Assembly (NCBI RefSeq): GCF_000305785.2
Contig: NC_018868.3
Span: forward strand, 496,001 to 560,000
DNA length: 64,000 nucleotides
Source: Simiduia agarivorans SA1 = DSM 21679
GTDB lineage: Bacteria; Pseudomonadota; Gammaproteobacteria; Pseudomonadales; Cellvibrionaceae
Reading direction: 5' to 3'
Below are positions 10,701 to 18,234 of the stretch, in pieces (the first letter of the stretch is position 1; each line of letters opens with the position of its first letter). Below the pieces are notes generated by a model that did not search any database, was not told the DNA's origin, and saw only the letters and a program-made list of their open reading frames with translations. The translations under genes and the position numbers were made by a program.

Positions 10701-10948
10701 ACACCTATGCCAATGCCTACGGCCGTGTGGTGGAGGAAGTGGGTACCCGGACGGCAGCGTCACAGATTAATCGGGATGCAGCAGAAAAAATATTGATTCA
10801 AAGCCAGTCCCTGAGGGATTCCATCGCGGGTGTGAATCTGGAAGAAGAGGCCGCTAATCTGATTCGCTATGAGCAGCTCTACAATGCCAACGCGCAGGCT
10901 ATCTCAGTTGCGCGCCAACTGTTCGACCGTTTGCTGAACAGTTTCTAA
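7778..10948 (+). CDS. flgK: Hook-filament junction protein FlgK (HAP1), very large
   Basis: 1056 residues, against roughly 550-680 in most relatives. The N-terminus (LLGISISGLRFSQAALKTT, NNITNADTAGYSRQR-like HNITNADTAGYSRQR) and C-terminus (GVNLEEEAANLIRYEQLYN) are definitive for FlgK. The excess is central: an insert around residues 570-690 (FAFDVVVSN near 585) and another around 720-915 (IISSLGDDLDV near 845, IGGRVDVTLADGYRLETL near 889). These resemble inserts in FlgE of the same locus. The gene follows flgJ after 69 nt and precedes flgL by 19 nt. Confidence 0.94.
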   Translation: MADLLGISISGLRFSQAALKTTSHNITNADTAGYSRQRALAGTNGATFLGGSYAGNGVNLQTIERVASQFAIDQLRTDTTLFNELETFNDSIRQIDSLLSDPATGVATAMQSFFASVQNGANDPTSIPSRQLIVSEAENLATRFNTLYDRLDAINIGVSQQLNTAISQINSLTTVIADLNDKIALAVGQGQGAQPNDLLDQRDEALRQLAEFVSVSTFQQDGSQINVLVGNGQPLVVGNQSRQLRLEDGLFDASKSDIIFDGEKGAQRITDLISGGQLGGLLTFRSQVLDPTINELGRLAIVLGESFNEVHSQGVDLNSLYGKQFFADANHPDYLSTRIKGSANNALPDDRRLSLQITDVRQMTASDYELSITSNGVYTVTRLSDGVVSEQGIMGSTFPYSVEFDGLTLSFEGGSFRSGDKFLIQPSRQGARTFNNEISRTEDIAFGSPLLTDMSLSNKGSGEISAGEVLATRDANGDLLPLFANQGKFSPPLIVKFTSPTSYDILDNSDPGNPVQLDPPLRNQRYVPGLSNSLFGTDPGATQASTNGRAIGLPAGSTPLLQAALKPTGAALPNYAVTDFSGSANQFAFDVVVSNTLNGASDGTFTVLINSPGIVDNATLLADINDDLASTAAEAYIDENGELAFRLRSMGYGDITLQNYDADPDGGLDPAPAGQANNLLGFNVEGASFTTVGGSSGVSGQGVVGNRYPAEILRVIHTSPTTGQPVTQQITTSQNGSARLLASSLSNIPGVTANAHTSALLDNFNLSLAEPLQITLNGESLLPYTTNPVTGQLELDPAIPDPASDLVGFLTFVAKQVNDNTTLDQSGTYAQVTVDQATGRAGLRIISSLGDDLDVRLTAQPGEYMDVGDGTNPQVRITANGPAVQTGVVIGGRVDVTLADGYRLETLPTVSQLFGNSQAVDFQQSNYWGIQASIDGSPQTGDTFTLDFNQNATADNRNALDLVDLELEKTIDGGNTYANAYGRVVEEVGTRTAASQINRDAAEKILIQSQSLRDSIAGVNLEEEAANLIRYEQLYNANAQAISVARQLFDRLLNSF

Positions 10949-10967
10949 CCTATTGAGGCTAAAAAAA

Positions 10968-12569
10968 ATGCGTGTTTCTACCTCGGAGATTTTCAATGTT
11001 GCCAACCGGGGCATCAGCGATGCCAATTCGGCCATGGTAAAAACGCAAGAGCAGCTATCCACCGGCCTGCGCGTATTACGGCCATCGGATGATCCGGTCG
11101 CATCGACAAAAATTATGCAGTTAAACGACACCATCGCGCGTATCGGGCAATTTACCAAAAATATCAATTCTGCCGAAAACGACCTTCAGCTTGAGGAAAC
11201 AACGCTGAACGGTGTGCTCGAACTCATTCAGCGGGTCCAGGAGCTGACGGTGCAGGCCGGTAATACAGCGACGCTGACGCCTTCGGATTACAAAGCGCTG
11301 GCGGCGGAAGTCGATGCGCGCCTGGAGGAGCTGCTTAATCAGGTCAATACCCGCAATGCCAACGGCGACTACATCTTTGCCGGCTATAAAGGTGGCACAC
11401 AACCGTTCGAACGGCTGGGACCTGGTCAATTTACCTATTCGGGTGACGAAGGACAGAAACTGGTGAAAATCAGTGAGAGCGTCAAAGTGCCTGTGAGCGA
11501 CAGCGGTAAGGCCCTGTTTATGGATATTGCTGCGGTTGAAGCCACATTGCGGACACACGTAAGTGCCGCCAATAAAAGCGTACCACCCATTACCGTAAGT
11601 GTCGGGCAGGTTTACGATCAGGATGTGTTTGATCAGTTCTACCCCGGCAATATGGTCGTCACGTTCAATCATGAATCGGCGGTAACGCCTGCGGCGAAAA
11701 ATTTTACCATTACGGAGCGGGATACGGGCAAGGTACTGCTCTCTAATCAGCCGTTCATCAGTGGTGCATCGATTCAGGTGGCGGGCGCGAGCTTCACCAT
11801 CACCGGTCAACCAGCATCGGGAACACCGCCGGTGCCTGCCACGCGACCTTTTGGGGCCGACGCCCCGGTCGCATTGCCGTTTGATTTTACGCCGCCGGCG
11901 AACGAGAGCCTGATTGTTGAAGTGAATGGTCGGCGGGAGACTCTGGTACTGGATGCGAACGTGACCAGTACGGCTGATATCGCCGCGATTCTCAATAATG
12001 CCGGTAATGGCAACGCGGCACGGCTGGCAAATCTGGGTGTAACGGTGACTGCGGCCGGATTCAGCATGTCTGCTGGCGTGAATTTTACGGTTTTGGGGGG
12101 CACAGGGAATATTGATGCTGTCATGGGGCTGAATACCAGCCTGGGAACATCTTCGGTTAATGGCCAGCGGGCGATTGGCGGAGATCAGGTGTTTGTTGAC
12201 AGTGCAGACAATCAGGACCTCTTGCTTACACTGGCACGCTTGTCGGATGCAATGAAGACCGTGGGCTCAGATGCGCAATCCAAAGCGGTGCTTAAATCGG
12301 TAGTGGATCTGACGCTGGGTAACCTTACCAATGCACAAACCAACTTATTGGAAGTCACCAGCCGTCTCGGGGCACGTTTCAATACCATCGCCAGTACCAA
12401 GGATCTGCATTTGGATACCGAATTGGTGGGAAAAGAGGTCTTGTCGGAACTGCAAGACCTCGATTATGCCGAGGCCGCCAGTCGGTTATCCAAGCAAGAA
12501 TTGGTTCTGCAAGCGGCGCAATCCACGTTTGTACGAATCAGCCAACTCAGTCTGTTTGATCGCCTTTAG
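10968..12569 (+). CDS. flgL: Hook-filament junction protein FlgL (HAP3)
   Basis: 533 residues from ATG 10968 (MRVSTSEIFNVANRGI); an upstream TTG in frame at 10953 is less likely. The N-terminal flagellin-like coil (AMVKTQEQLSTGLRVLRPSDDPVAS) and C-terminal coil (YAEAASRLSKQELVLQAAQ) are conserved. The middle region, about residues 230-400, is longer than in standard FlgL (about 300-440 residues in total). Its 3' end overlaps an antisense gene by 23 nt. Confidence 0.93.
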   Translation: MRVSTSEIFNVANRGISDANSAMVKTQEQLSTGLRVLRPSDDPVASTKIMQLNDTIARIGQFTKNINSAENDLQLEETTLNGVLELIQRVQELTVQAGNTATLTPSDYKALAAEVDARLEELLNQVNTRNANGDYIFAGYKGGTQPFERLGPGQFTYSGDEGQKLVKISESVKVPVSDSGKALFMDIAAVEATLRTHVSAANKSVPPITVSVGQVYDQDVFDQFYPGNMVVTFNHESAVTPAAKNFTITERDTGKVLLSNQPFISGASIQVAGASFTITGQPASGTPPVPATRPFGADAPVALPFDFTPPANESLIVEVNGRRETLVLDANVTSTADIAAILNNAGNGNAARLANLGVTVTAAGFSMSAGVNFTVLGGTGNIDAVMGLNTSLGTSSVNGQRAIGGDQVFVDSADNQDLLLTLARLSDAMKTVGSDAQSKAVLKSVVDLTLGNLTNAQTNLLEVTSRLGARFNTIASTKDLHLDTELVGKEVLSELQDLDYAEAASRLSKQELVLQAAQSTFVRISQLSLFDRL

Positions 12570-12879
12570 GCGATTGATAGTGTTTTAAGTTTTTCCGGGC
12601 TTTAGCACTGGTCGAGACGTTTTGTTTCGCACTGGCCGCCTGCCGGTATTTTTTCAGAGCTGCTTCCAACTCATGCTCCAGTCGGCGGTAACGTTCCCAC
12701 GCATCCGCCAGCGCCGTTGTTGCTTCTTCATCTGTCAATACGATCTGTAGCGCGGTGGCTTGTCTTTGCGTAGACAACTGCTGAGCCAGCACCCAATCGC
12801 CGTCATTGATCGCACCAATCAACTGAGCCGAGGCTTCATTGACCTGATTCAGTAATTGCAAATTGCGTGTGGTTTTCAT
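12547..12879 (-). CDS. Small helical FliT-like protein, antisense to the flg operon
   Basis: 110 residues from ATG 12879, chosen because GGAGAG sits a few bases upstream on the minus strand; the open frame continues further upstream without a better start. The protein is predicted all-helical and charged (ainDGDWvlAqqLstqRqa pattern followed by a RRLEHELEAALKKYR helix), with a Lys/Ser-rich tail. The helix pattern and size resemble FliT-type flagellar chaperones, but there is no decisive motif. It is the only minus-strand gene in the flagellar region, convergent with flgL (23-nt overlap) and divergent from fliC1. Function is inferred only from shape and position. Confidence 0.6.
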   Translation of the reverse strand: MKTTRNLQLLNQVNEASAQLIGAINDGDWVLAQQLSTQRQATALQIVLTDEEATTALADAWERYRRLEHELEAALKKYRQAASAKQNVSTSAKARKNLKHYQSPKGDQTD

Positions 12880-12910
12880 CGACACTCTCCTTACGTAACA
12901 GGCTAGCCTG

Positions 12911-12939
12911 TTGCCGCTTTTGCGGCAACGAATTGCCGC
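12911..12939. promoter_or_regulatory. Palindromic box upstream of fliC1: GCGGCAA-N4-TTGCCGC plus an extra half-site
   Basis: Three half-sites in a row: TTGCCGC (12911-12917), GCGGCAA (12922-12928) and TTGCCGC (12933-12939), each separated by 4 nt. The last two make a perfect copy of the 18-bp palindrome found at other flagellar promoters here. It lies about 115 nt upstream of the fliC1 sigma-54 promoter and 32 nt upstream of the antisense gene start, so it could serve either. The first pair could also form a hairpin in RNA. Confidence 0.6.
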
Positions 12940-13055
12940 CATAATTCTGACACCGGAGGACGATTCGGGCGTTTCCTGGATAAACCGTGAAATGATGAGT
13001 GAGTAATTCCTTGTAAGTGTTTAAAAATCAACAGCTTACAATATGAATAGAAAGT

Positions 13056-13071
13056 TGGCATGGCTGTTGCT
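13056..13071 (+). promoter_or_regulatory. Sigma-54 promoter of fliC1
   Basis: TGGCATGGCTGTTGCT has GG at 13057-13058 and GC at 13069-13070, exact phasing and a near-consensus -12 TTGC. Predicted transcription starts about 60 nt before the fliC1 ATG. This parallels the sigma-54-dependent main flagellin of Vibrio. Confidence 0.8.
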
Positions 13072-13141
13072 CAACCCAGATTAAGTTTCCTCGGGGATTA
13101 TCCCGAAACGACATAGTCTGTGAGTTAACAGGAGAAGCAAG

Positions 13142-15277
13142 ATGCCATTAGTCATCAATACCAATGTGCAGTCATTGAATGCACAACGCCAATTGGTGAA
13201 GTCCGGCAATGATATGAGCCAAGCCATGGAGCGCTTGTCTTCGGGCAAACGCATTAACACGGCTGCGGATGATGCGGCAGGCTTGTCCATTTCTAACCGG
13301 ATGACATCACAGGTTCGGGGCCTGAACCAGGCCATACGAAATGCCAACGATGGTGTGTCACTGATACAAACTGCAGAAGGTGCGTTGGATGAAACCACCA
13401 ACATCCTGCAGCGTATCCGAGAACTGGCGATTCAATCGTCGAACGGGATTTACGATGACAGTAACCGCAAAACGCTGGATGCGGAAGTGCAACAGCTGAA
13501 GGCGGAACTGGATCGGATCTCTGAAACGACGTCGTTCAACGGGCAAAAGCTTCTGAACGGCAGCCTCGGCCAGGTGACATTGCAGGTTGGTGCGCAGGCA
13601 GGTGAATTTATTGACCTGAATGTTGGCGAATTGTCGACCGATACTTTGGGCGCTGCCCAGGATGCGGGGCTCAGCAATACCAGCCGCTTCTATGATAACC
13701 CCACCGCAGGCGCCCAAGGCTTAACGGTGGGTGACCTCACCGTCAATGGCATCGCGATCGGCGGCACCAGCTCTGCAGACGATTCTGCGTCCACTTCGAA
13801 CGCCGATGCCAGTGCCATTGCACTGGCCGCTGCAATCAATAAAGTGTCTGATCTCAGTGGTGTAAAGGCCACGGTTAATTCAACGGTGATGGCCGGCGCC
13901 AGCATGACACCAGCGGCTGGCACCAGCGGAACCTTCACCATAAACGGGGTAACCACGGCGTCGATCACAACCACTGCAGATGGCGCAACCACGCGTTCGG
14001 CGGTTGTCGCCGCGATTAACGCGGTAGCAGCGCAAACCGGTGTAACCGCGATCGATACCGGTGAGGATGCCACCGGTGTGAAATTGGTCGCAGAAGATGG
14101 CCGGAATATTTCTCTGACCGCCAGTGCCGCTGGTTTAACGCCAGCTATCACTGGCTTGCGACTAGCCGCTACGTCTACGAACGAAGCGCTGCAGATTGGT
14201 TCCGTGACCTTGCAAAGCGTGAATGGCGCTGAGGTGGTTATCGGTGGCGACACCAGCCTGACACCGCAATCCGGATTTGTCGCCGGTACTTTTTCCGGCG
14301 TTCTGGCCCAGGCCACCAGTGCGTCTCATGAAGGCGCAGACGATGCAACCACCCAACTGCAAGCCGGTGATCTGGTGATTAATGGCATCCAGATTGGTGG
14401 CGCAAAAGCATTGGATGATACCGCCAGCACGGTCGGTAAAACCGGTAGCGCCATCGCCATTGCCGCCGCCATTAACCGGGTGGCGGAAGCCACGGGTGTG
14501 ACCGCCGATGTGACGGGCACGACCATTAAAGGTCAATCCTCGACAACCGCGGAAACCTTGGGTAATACCCTGACGTTTACAGTCAATGGTATTTCCATCG
14601 GCACCGTAACGTCTGTGGGCGAAATCAGTGCTGACCGGGTTGCGCTGGTAGATGCTATCAATAAAGTCTCTGGCCAGACCGGCGTGGTTGCTCGCGATAC
14701 GGGCAGTGGCGTTGAAATGTTTGCTGAAGACGGCCGTAATATTACCCTGGGTGCTGCAGGTGGTACCGGTGCCGCGCAGAACTTCGGACTGGGTAACGCC
14801 GCGGGTACTGCCGCCAGTACAGCCTTCGGGCAAACGACCTTCGGTGCGGTGACCCTGGGGTCCGGTGCGCAAATTGAAATCACAGCAGGTGCCAACGGCG
14901 TTGCCGGATTGGAAGGCGTTGGCTTCCGTGCAGGCACGTTTGGGGCGACAGAAAGCGGGCAGTTACTGAAGGATGTGAGTATAGCCACGCTCAAAGGCGC
15001 GCAGGAAGCGATTCAAGCCGTGGACAATGCGCTGGAAACCATTAATGCGGTCAGGGCAGATCTGGGTGCGATCAACAACCGGCTGGACTTTACCACGTCC
15101 AACCTGATGAACGTGGTGGAAAATACCGCCGCTGCGCGTAGTCGGATTATGGATGCGGATTTTGCCGCTGAAACAGCGAATCTCAGCCGGGCTCAGGTGC
15201 TGCAACAGGCGTCGCAGGCGATGCTGGCGCAGGCCAACGCGTCAACCCAACAGGTGCTGCAACTGCTGAATCAGTAA
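13142..15277 (+). CDS. fliC: Flagellin FliC1 (large, sigma-54-type promoter)
   Basis: 711 residues, much longer than a typical 490-residue flagellin. The conserved D0/D1 ends are intact: MPLVINTNVQSLNAQRQLVKS with SGKRINTAADDAAGLSISNRM at the start and RSRIMDADFAAETANLSRAQVL to QVLQLLNQ at the end. The variable middle contains a tandem duplication with a period near 212 residues (GDLTVNGIAIGG near 196, GDLVINGIQIGG near 408), each copy followed by a DGRNI-containing beta segment. Ribosome binding site AGGAGAAG. A strong terminator follows, so it is probably transcribed alone. Confidence 0.95.
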   Translation: MPLVINTNVQSLNAQRQLVKSGNDMSQAMERLSSGKRINTAADDAAGLSISNRMTSQVRGLNQAIRNANDGVSLIQTAEGALDETTNILQRIRELAIQSSNGIYDDSNRKTLDAEVQQLKAELDRISETTSFNGQKLLNGSLGQVTLQVGAQAGEFIDLNVGELSTDTLGAAQDAGLSNTSRFYDNPTAGAQGLTVGDLTVNGIAIGGTSSADDSASTSNADASAIALAAAINKVSDLSGVKATVNSTVMAGASMTPAAGTSGTFTINGVTTASITTTADGATTRSAVVAAINAVAAQTGVTAIDTGEDATGVKLVAEDGRNISLTASAAGLTPAITGLRLAATSTNEALQIGSVTLQSVNGAEVVIGGDTSLTPQSGFVAGTFSGVLAQATSASHEGADDATTQLQAGDLVINGIQIGGAKALDDTASTVGKTGSAIAIAAAINRVAEATGVTADVTGTTIKGQSSTTAETLGNTLTFTVNGISIGTVTSVGEISADRVALVDAINKVSGQTGVVARDTGSGVEMFAEDGRNITLGAAGGTGAAQNFGLGNAAGTAASTAFGQTTFGAVTLGSGAQIEITAGANGVAGLEGVGFRAGTFGATESGQLLKDVSIATLKGAQEAIQAVDNALETINAVRADLGAINNRLDFTTSNLMNVVENTAAARSRIMDADFAAETANLSRAQVLQQASQAMLAQANASTQQVLQLLNQ

Positions 15278-15300
15278 TCCGTTAACTGCCTCCGTCTACA

Positions 15301-15327
15301 AACCCCGGACTATCCGGGGTTTTTTGT
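15301..15327 (+). terminator. Intrinsic terminator of fliC1
   Basis: AACCCCGG (15301-15308) pairs with CCGGGGTT, followed by a run of T. It separates the two flagellin genes into independent transcripts. Confidence 0.9.
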
Positions 15328-15453
15328 TACATCAACAGTAAGTAGCAAGAATCCTCTGCATATAAAAAACTGATATAAGAGAAAAGTGTGGTTGGCAGCC
15401 CCGTATAATGGCGATTGTGCAATAAAATCAACAAGTTAAATATAGAATCTAAA

Positions 15454-15471
15454 GCGGCAAATCATTGCCGC
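15454..15471. promoter_or_regulatory. Perfect GCGGCAA-N4-TTGCCGC palindrome upstream of fliC2
   Basis: GCGGCAA (15454-15460), ATCA, TTGCCGC (15465-15471). It ends 8 nt before the TAAA -35 element of the sigma-28-type promoter, close enough for a bound protein to touch RNA polymerase. Same architecture as the boxes at 12922 and 35547. Confidence 0.65.
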
Positions 15472-15479
15472 TGGGTGGC

Positions 15480-15506
15480 TAAAGGTTTCCGCTACAGGGT
15501 CGATAA
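15480..15506 (+). promoter_or_regulatory. Sigma-28 (FliA) promoter of fliC2
   Basis: TAAA at 15480-15483, 15-nt spacer, GTCGATAA at 15499-15506. This matches TAAA-N15-GCCGATAA at all but one position. No correctly phased sigma-54 site is seen in the same gap. Confidence 0.8.
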
Positions 15507-15600
15507 CCCTGTCAGAAGTGCTTCGATGTGATCGGGCCTTTACGACAGGCTGGTATCTAACCGGTCCCAACATCATGTGGAACTGTGATAGGAGGCAAAC

Positions 15601-17691
15601 ATGCCCTTAGTCATTAACACCAACGTTCAATCGCTGAATGCACAGCGGCAATTGGTGAAGTCCGGTGCAGATCTGGCCCGCGCGCAAGAGCGTTTGGCCT
15701 CCGGTCTTCGTATTAACAAAGCCGCCGACGACGCCGCCGGTCTGGCAATTTCCAACCGACTCACCTCGCAGGTACGCGGTCTTAACCAGGCCGTACGTAA
15801 TGCCAACGACGGCGTGTCTATGATTCAGACTGCAGAAGGTGGTTTGAACGAAATTACCAACATTCTGCAGCGTATGCGCGAGTTGTCGATCCAGTCTGCT
15901 AACGGCATTTATTCCGATGCCGACCGTTCGACCCTTAACGCGGAAGTACAGCAGCTGAAGACGGAAGTTCAGCGTATTGCGGATACCACTTCTTTCAATG
16001 GCCAGGCGCTGCTTGATGGATCGCTGGGTAATGTTGCTTTACAGATTGGCTCACAAGCCTTTCAAACTGTTGACGTCAATATCGCCGAAGTAAACAATCA
16101 AAAGCTCGGCGTAAGTGCTAAAGCTGGATTGAGTTCATTCTCGCAAACCGACTTAACCGCAAACTTGAATGGTTTGGGCACCGGAGATCTTGTATTAAAT
16201 GGCGTAGCCATTGATGCTGCGAAAGCCAGTGCCGACACGGCATCGAGTGTCAATAAGACCTCCAGCGCGATTTCCATCGCAGCTGCTATAAACGAGAAGT
16301 CTTCTTTGACTGGTGTGGTCGCTGAAGTTGAAGGTACAACATTGCAAGGTGCCGCCGCCTCTACTGGTACTGCGGTATCTGGTGCGCTGACAATCAACGG
16401 TGTTTCCATCGGGACGCTTACCTCCACAACATCAACAACCGCTGCTGAAGGGCGCGCGATAGCGGTTGCTGCAATTAACCAAAAATCGGATTTGACTGGC
16501 GTTGTGGCAATCGACACCGGCGACGATAATGGTGGTGTTACGCTTTACGCCGCTGATGGTCGCAATATCTCTGTTTCAGCAACCTTTGCGGCTGGTTCTA
16601 TGGCAGCGTTCGGATTGTCTACAGGTGCAACCACTACCAACACTGTGACTACGGGTACAGTGGCCCTTCGCTCTGTCAATGGTGGTGATATAACCATTGA
16701 TCAAGGTGCTACAGGAAATACAGAAGATGCTGGATTTTCGATAGGTACTTTTAGCGGCGTGCAGGCCCAAGTATCAAGTGATCTCAACAATAACACTGCC
16801 ATGGCAGCGGGTGATGTGAAGATCAACGGCGTTATTATCGGAGCTTCGGTAGCTTCAGATGATACAGCGTCGTCCGGCTCTAATGCATCCAGTGCAATTG
16901 CGAAAGCAGCAGCTATTAATAAGGTTGCGGATCAGACAGGTGTTACTGCAGTAGTTCGGGAAAACGTCGCGGTTAACAATGTGGCTCAGGATGCCGCTTC
17001 AGATGCCGTCAGCGGTACTGTAAATGGTGTTTCAATCACCGGATTTACAACGGTCGCAAACGATACGTCCGGAAGCCGGCAAGCATTTGTAGCGGCAATC
17101 AATGCAATCTCTGGCCAAACTGGAGTTACGGCAATTGATACTGGTGAGAACGGTTCGTTGACCGGTGGTGGTATCAGGTTGATTGCAGAAGATGGCAGGA
17201 ATATCGAAACCAACTTTACTAATGCTGATCATGCCGGATTCATTAACGGTGCCCAGACGTTTAATGGCGAGTTCACCTTGGTTTCGGATAAGGAAATCGT
17301 GATTGAGCGTGGCACCACTGCGAATATTGCGAACTCGGGCCTTAAGGTAGGTACTTACGGTAATGCAAAAGATGGTATTTCGGTTGCAAATATCGATATT
17401 TCAACCGAAGCAGGTGCTCAGCAAGCGATTCAGGGCCTGGACAATGCCATCGACGCAGTAAACGCCACTCGAGCCGATCTGGGTGCGATTAACAACCGGC
17501 TCGATTTTGCGGTCGCCAACCTGCAAAACGCCTCCGAAAATACCGCGGCCGCACGGTCACGTATTCAGGATGCGGACTTTGCAGCTGAAACCGCTAATCT
17601 GAGTCGTGCGCAGGTACTGCAGCAGGCCTCCACCGCCATCCTGGCGCAGGCCAACGCAGCACCCCAGCAGGTACTGTCACTGCTCCAGTAA
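15601..17691 (+). CDS. fliC: Flagellin FliC2 (large, sigma-28-type promoter)
   Basis: 696 residues. The ends are nearly the same as FliC1 (MPLVINTNVQSLNAQRQLVKS; RSRIQDADFAAETANLSRAQ), while the centre has diverged but keeps the same plan: two copies of a module of about 208 residues (GDLVLNGVAIDA near 195, GDVKINGVIIGA near 403), each with an AAIN...TGV segment. Codon choice in the variable part is visibly more AT-rich than in FliC1. It is probably the second filament subunit, expressed after hook completion when FliA is released. Confidence 0.95.
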   Translation: MPLVINTNVQSLNAQRQLVKSGADLARAQERLASGLRINKAADDAAGLAISNRLTSQVRGLNQAVRNANDGVSMIQTAEGGLNEITNILQRMRELSIQSANGIYSDADRSTLNAEVQQLKTEVQRIADTTSFNGQALLDGSLGNVALQIGSQAFQTVDVNIAEVNNQKLGVSAKAGLSSFSQTDLTANLNGLGTGDLVLNGVAIDAAKASADTASSVNKTSSAISIAAAINEKSSLTGVVAEVEGTTLQGAAASTGTAVSGALTINGVSIGTLTSTTSTTAAEGRAIAVAAINQKSDLTGVVAIDTGDDNGGVTLYAADGRNISVSATFAAGSMAAFGLSTGATTTNTVTTGTVALRSVNGGDITIDQGATGNTEDAGFSIGTFSGVQAQVSSDLNNNTAMAAGDVKINGVIIGASVASDDTASSGSNASSAIAKAAAINKVADQTGVTAVVRENVAVNNVAQDAASDAVSGTVNGVSITGFTTVANDTSGSRQAFVAAINAISGQTGVTAIDTGENGSLTGGGIRLIAEDGRNIETNFTNADHAGFINGAQTFNGEFTLVSDKEIVIERGTTANIANSGLKVGTYGNAKDGISVANIDISTEAGAQQAIQGLDNAIDAVNATRADLGAINNRLDFAVANLQNASENTAAARSRIQDADFAAETANLSRAQVLQQASTAILAQANAAPQQVLSLLQ

Positions 17692-17717
17692 TGGAACAGG
17701 GCAGCATAACAAAGCGC

Positions 17718-17738
17718 GGGCGGGGTAGCCCCCCGCCC
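17718..17738 (+). terminator. GC-rich hairpin after fliC2
   Basis: GGGCGGGG (17718-17725) pairs with CCCCGCCC (17731-17738). It has no T-run, so it may only partly terminate and allow read-through into flaG, or protect the fliC2 mRNA 3' end. Confidence 0.5.
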
Positions 17739-17758
17739 ACTAGCTGAGAGGTGAACCC

Positions 17759-18139
17759 ATGAATGAAGTTAGAGCAACACAAGTGGCTATGACGATAGCT
17801 ACCGGGTCTGCTTCATCAAAAGGGGCTGCTGGCGCACCAAGCAGGGAAACCGGCAAGCAATTGCCGGTGGAACAACCCGAAAAACCGCAAGCCGAGGTAA
17901 AGCCGCAACCTGAAGTGGATTTGAGGGAAGCGGTAGCCGATATGAACGACTATATTCAGTCTGTTCAGCGGGACCTGCACTTCGCGGTAGATGAAGATCT
18001 CGATCAAACGGTGATCAAAGTCGTAGATCGTGATACAGGTGAACTGATTCGCCAAATACCCGAAGAGGTATTCCTTGATCTGGCACGAAAAATGAAAGCG
18101 GAACAAGAGCCCTTTCATTTGGTTAACGCCCAGGGCTGA
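17759..18139 (+). CDS. flaG: FlaG family protein
   Basis: 126 residues. The N-terminal half is low-complexity (Gln/Pro/Lys-rich); the C-terminal half has the FlaG signature (LHFAVDEDLDQTVIKVVDRD, then ELIRQIPEEVFLDLARKM). FlaG affects filament length in Pseudomonas and Vibrio relatives; its mechanism is not clear. Position between flagellin and fliD is the usual one. GAGAGG ribosome binding site upstream. Confidence 0.9.
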   Translation: MNEVRATQVAMTIATGSASSKGAAGAPSRETGKQLPVEQPEKPQAEVKPQPEVDLREAVADMNDYIQSVQRDLHFAVDEDLDQTVIKVVDRDTGELIRQIPEEVFLDLARKMKAEQEPFHLVNAQG

Positions 18140-18156
18140 GGAAATGACCTTCAGGG

Positions 18157-18184
18157 ACGACAGGGTGCTTCGGCACCCTTTGTC
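18157..18184 (+). terminator. Terminator-like hairpin between flaG and fliD
   Basis: GGGTGC-TTCG-GCACCC with a stable UUCG loop, extended outward by CGACA/TGTCG. The T-run is short (TTTGT), so termination may be partial. Confidence 0.65.
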
Positions 18185-18234
18185 GCACCTGTAAAGCAGC
18201 CAAGGCTGCCCACCGAATACTATGAGGTACTGCC

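Larger units (their letters stand above)
15278..15600. other. Gene-free region between fliC1 and fliC2
   Basis: 323 nt without a supported gene. It holds the fliC1 terminator, an AT-rich stretch (15345-15450), the 18-bp palindrome at 15454-15471, a sigma-28-type promoter at 15480-15506 and a leader of about 85 nt ending in the GGAGG ribosome binding site of fliC2. Confidence 0.7.

Noticed and set aside
14162..14872. Long minus-strand open frames opposite the flagellin genes
   Set aside because: They are shadows of the repetitive, codon-biased flagellin sequence: no ribosome binding sites, no recognisable domains, and the plus-strand frames are certain.
15391..15406. TTGGCAGCCCCGTATAAT before fliC2 as a sigma-54 or sigma-70 promoter
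   Set aside because: No GC at the -12 position, and the -35/-10 distance is far too short.
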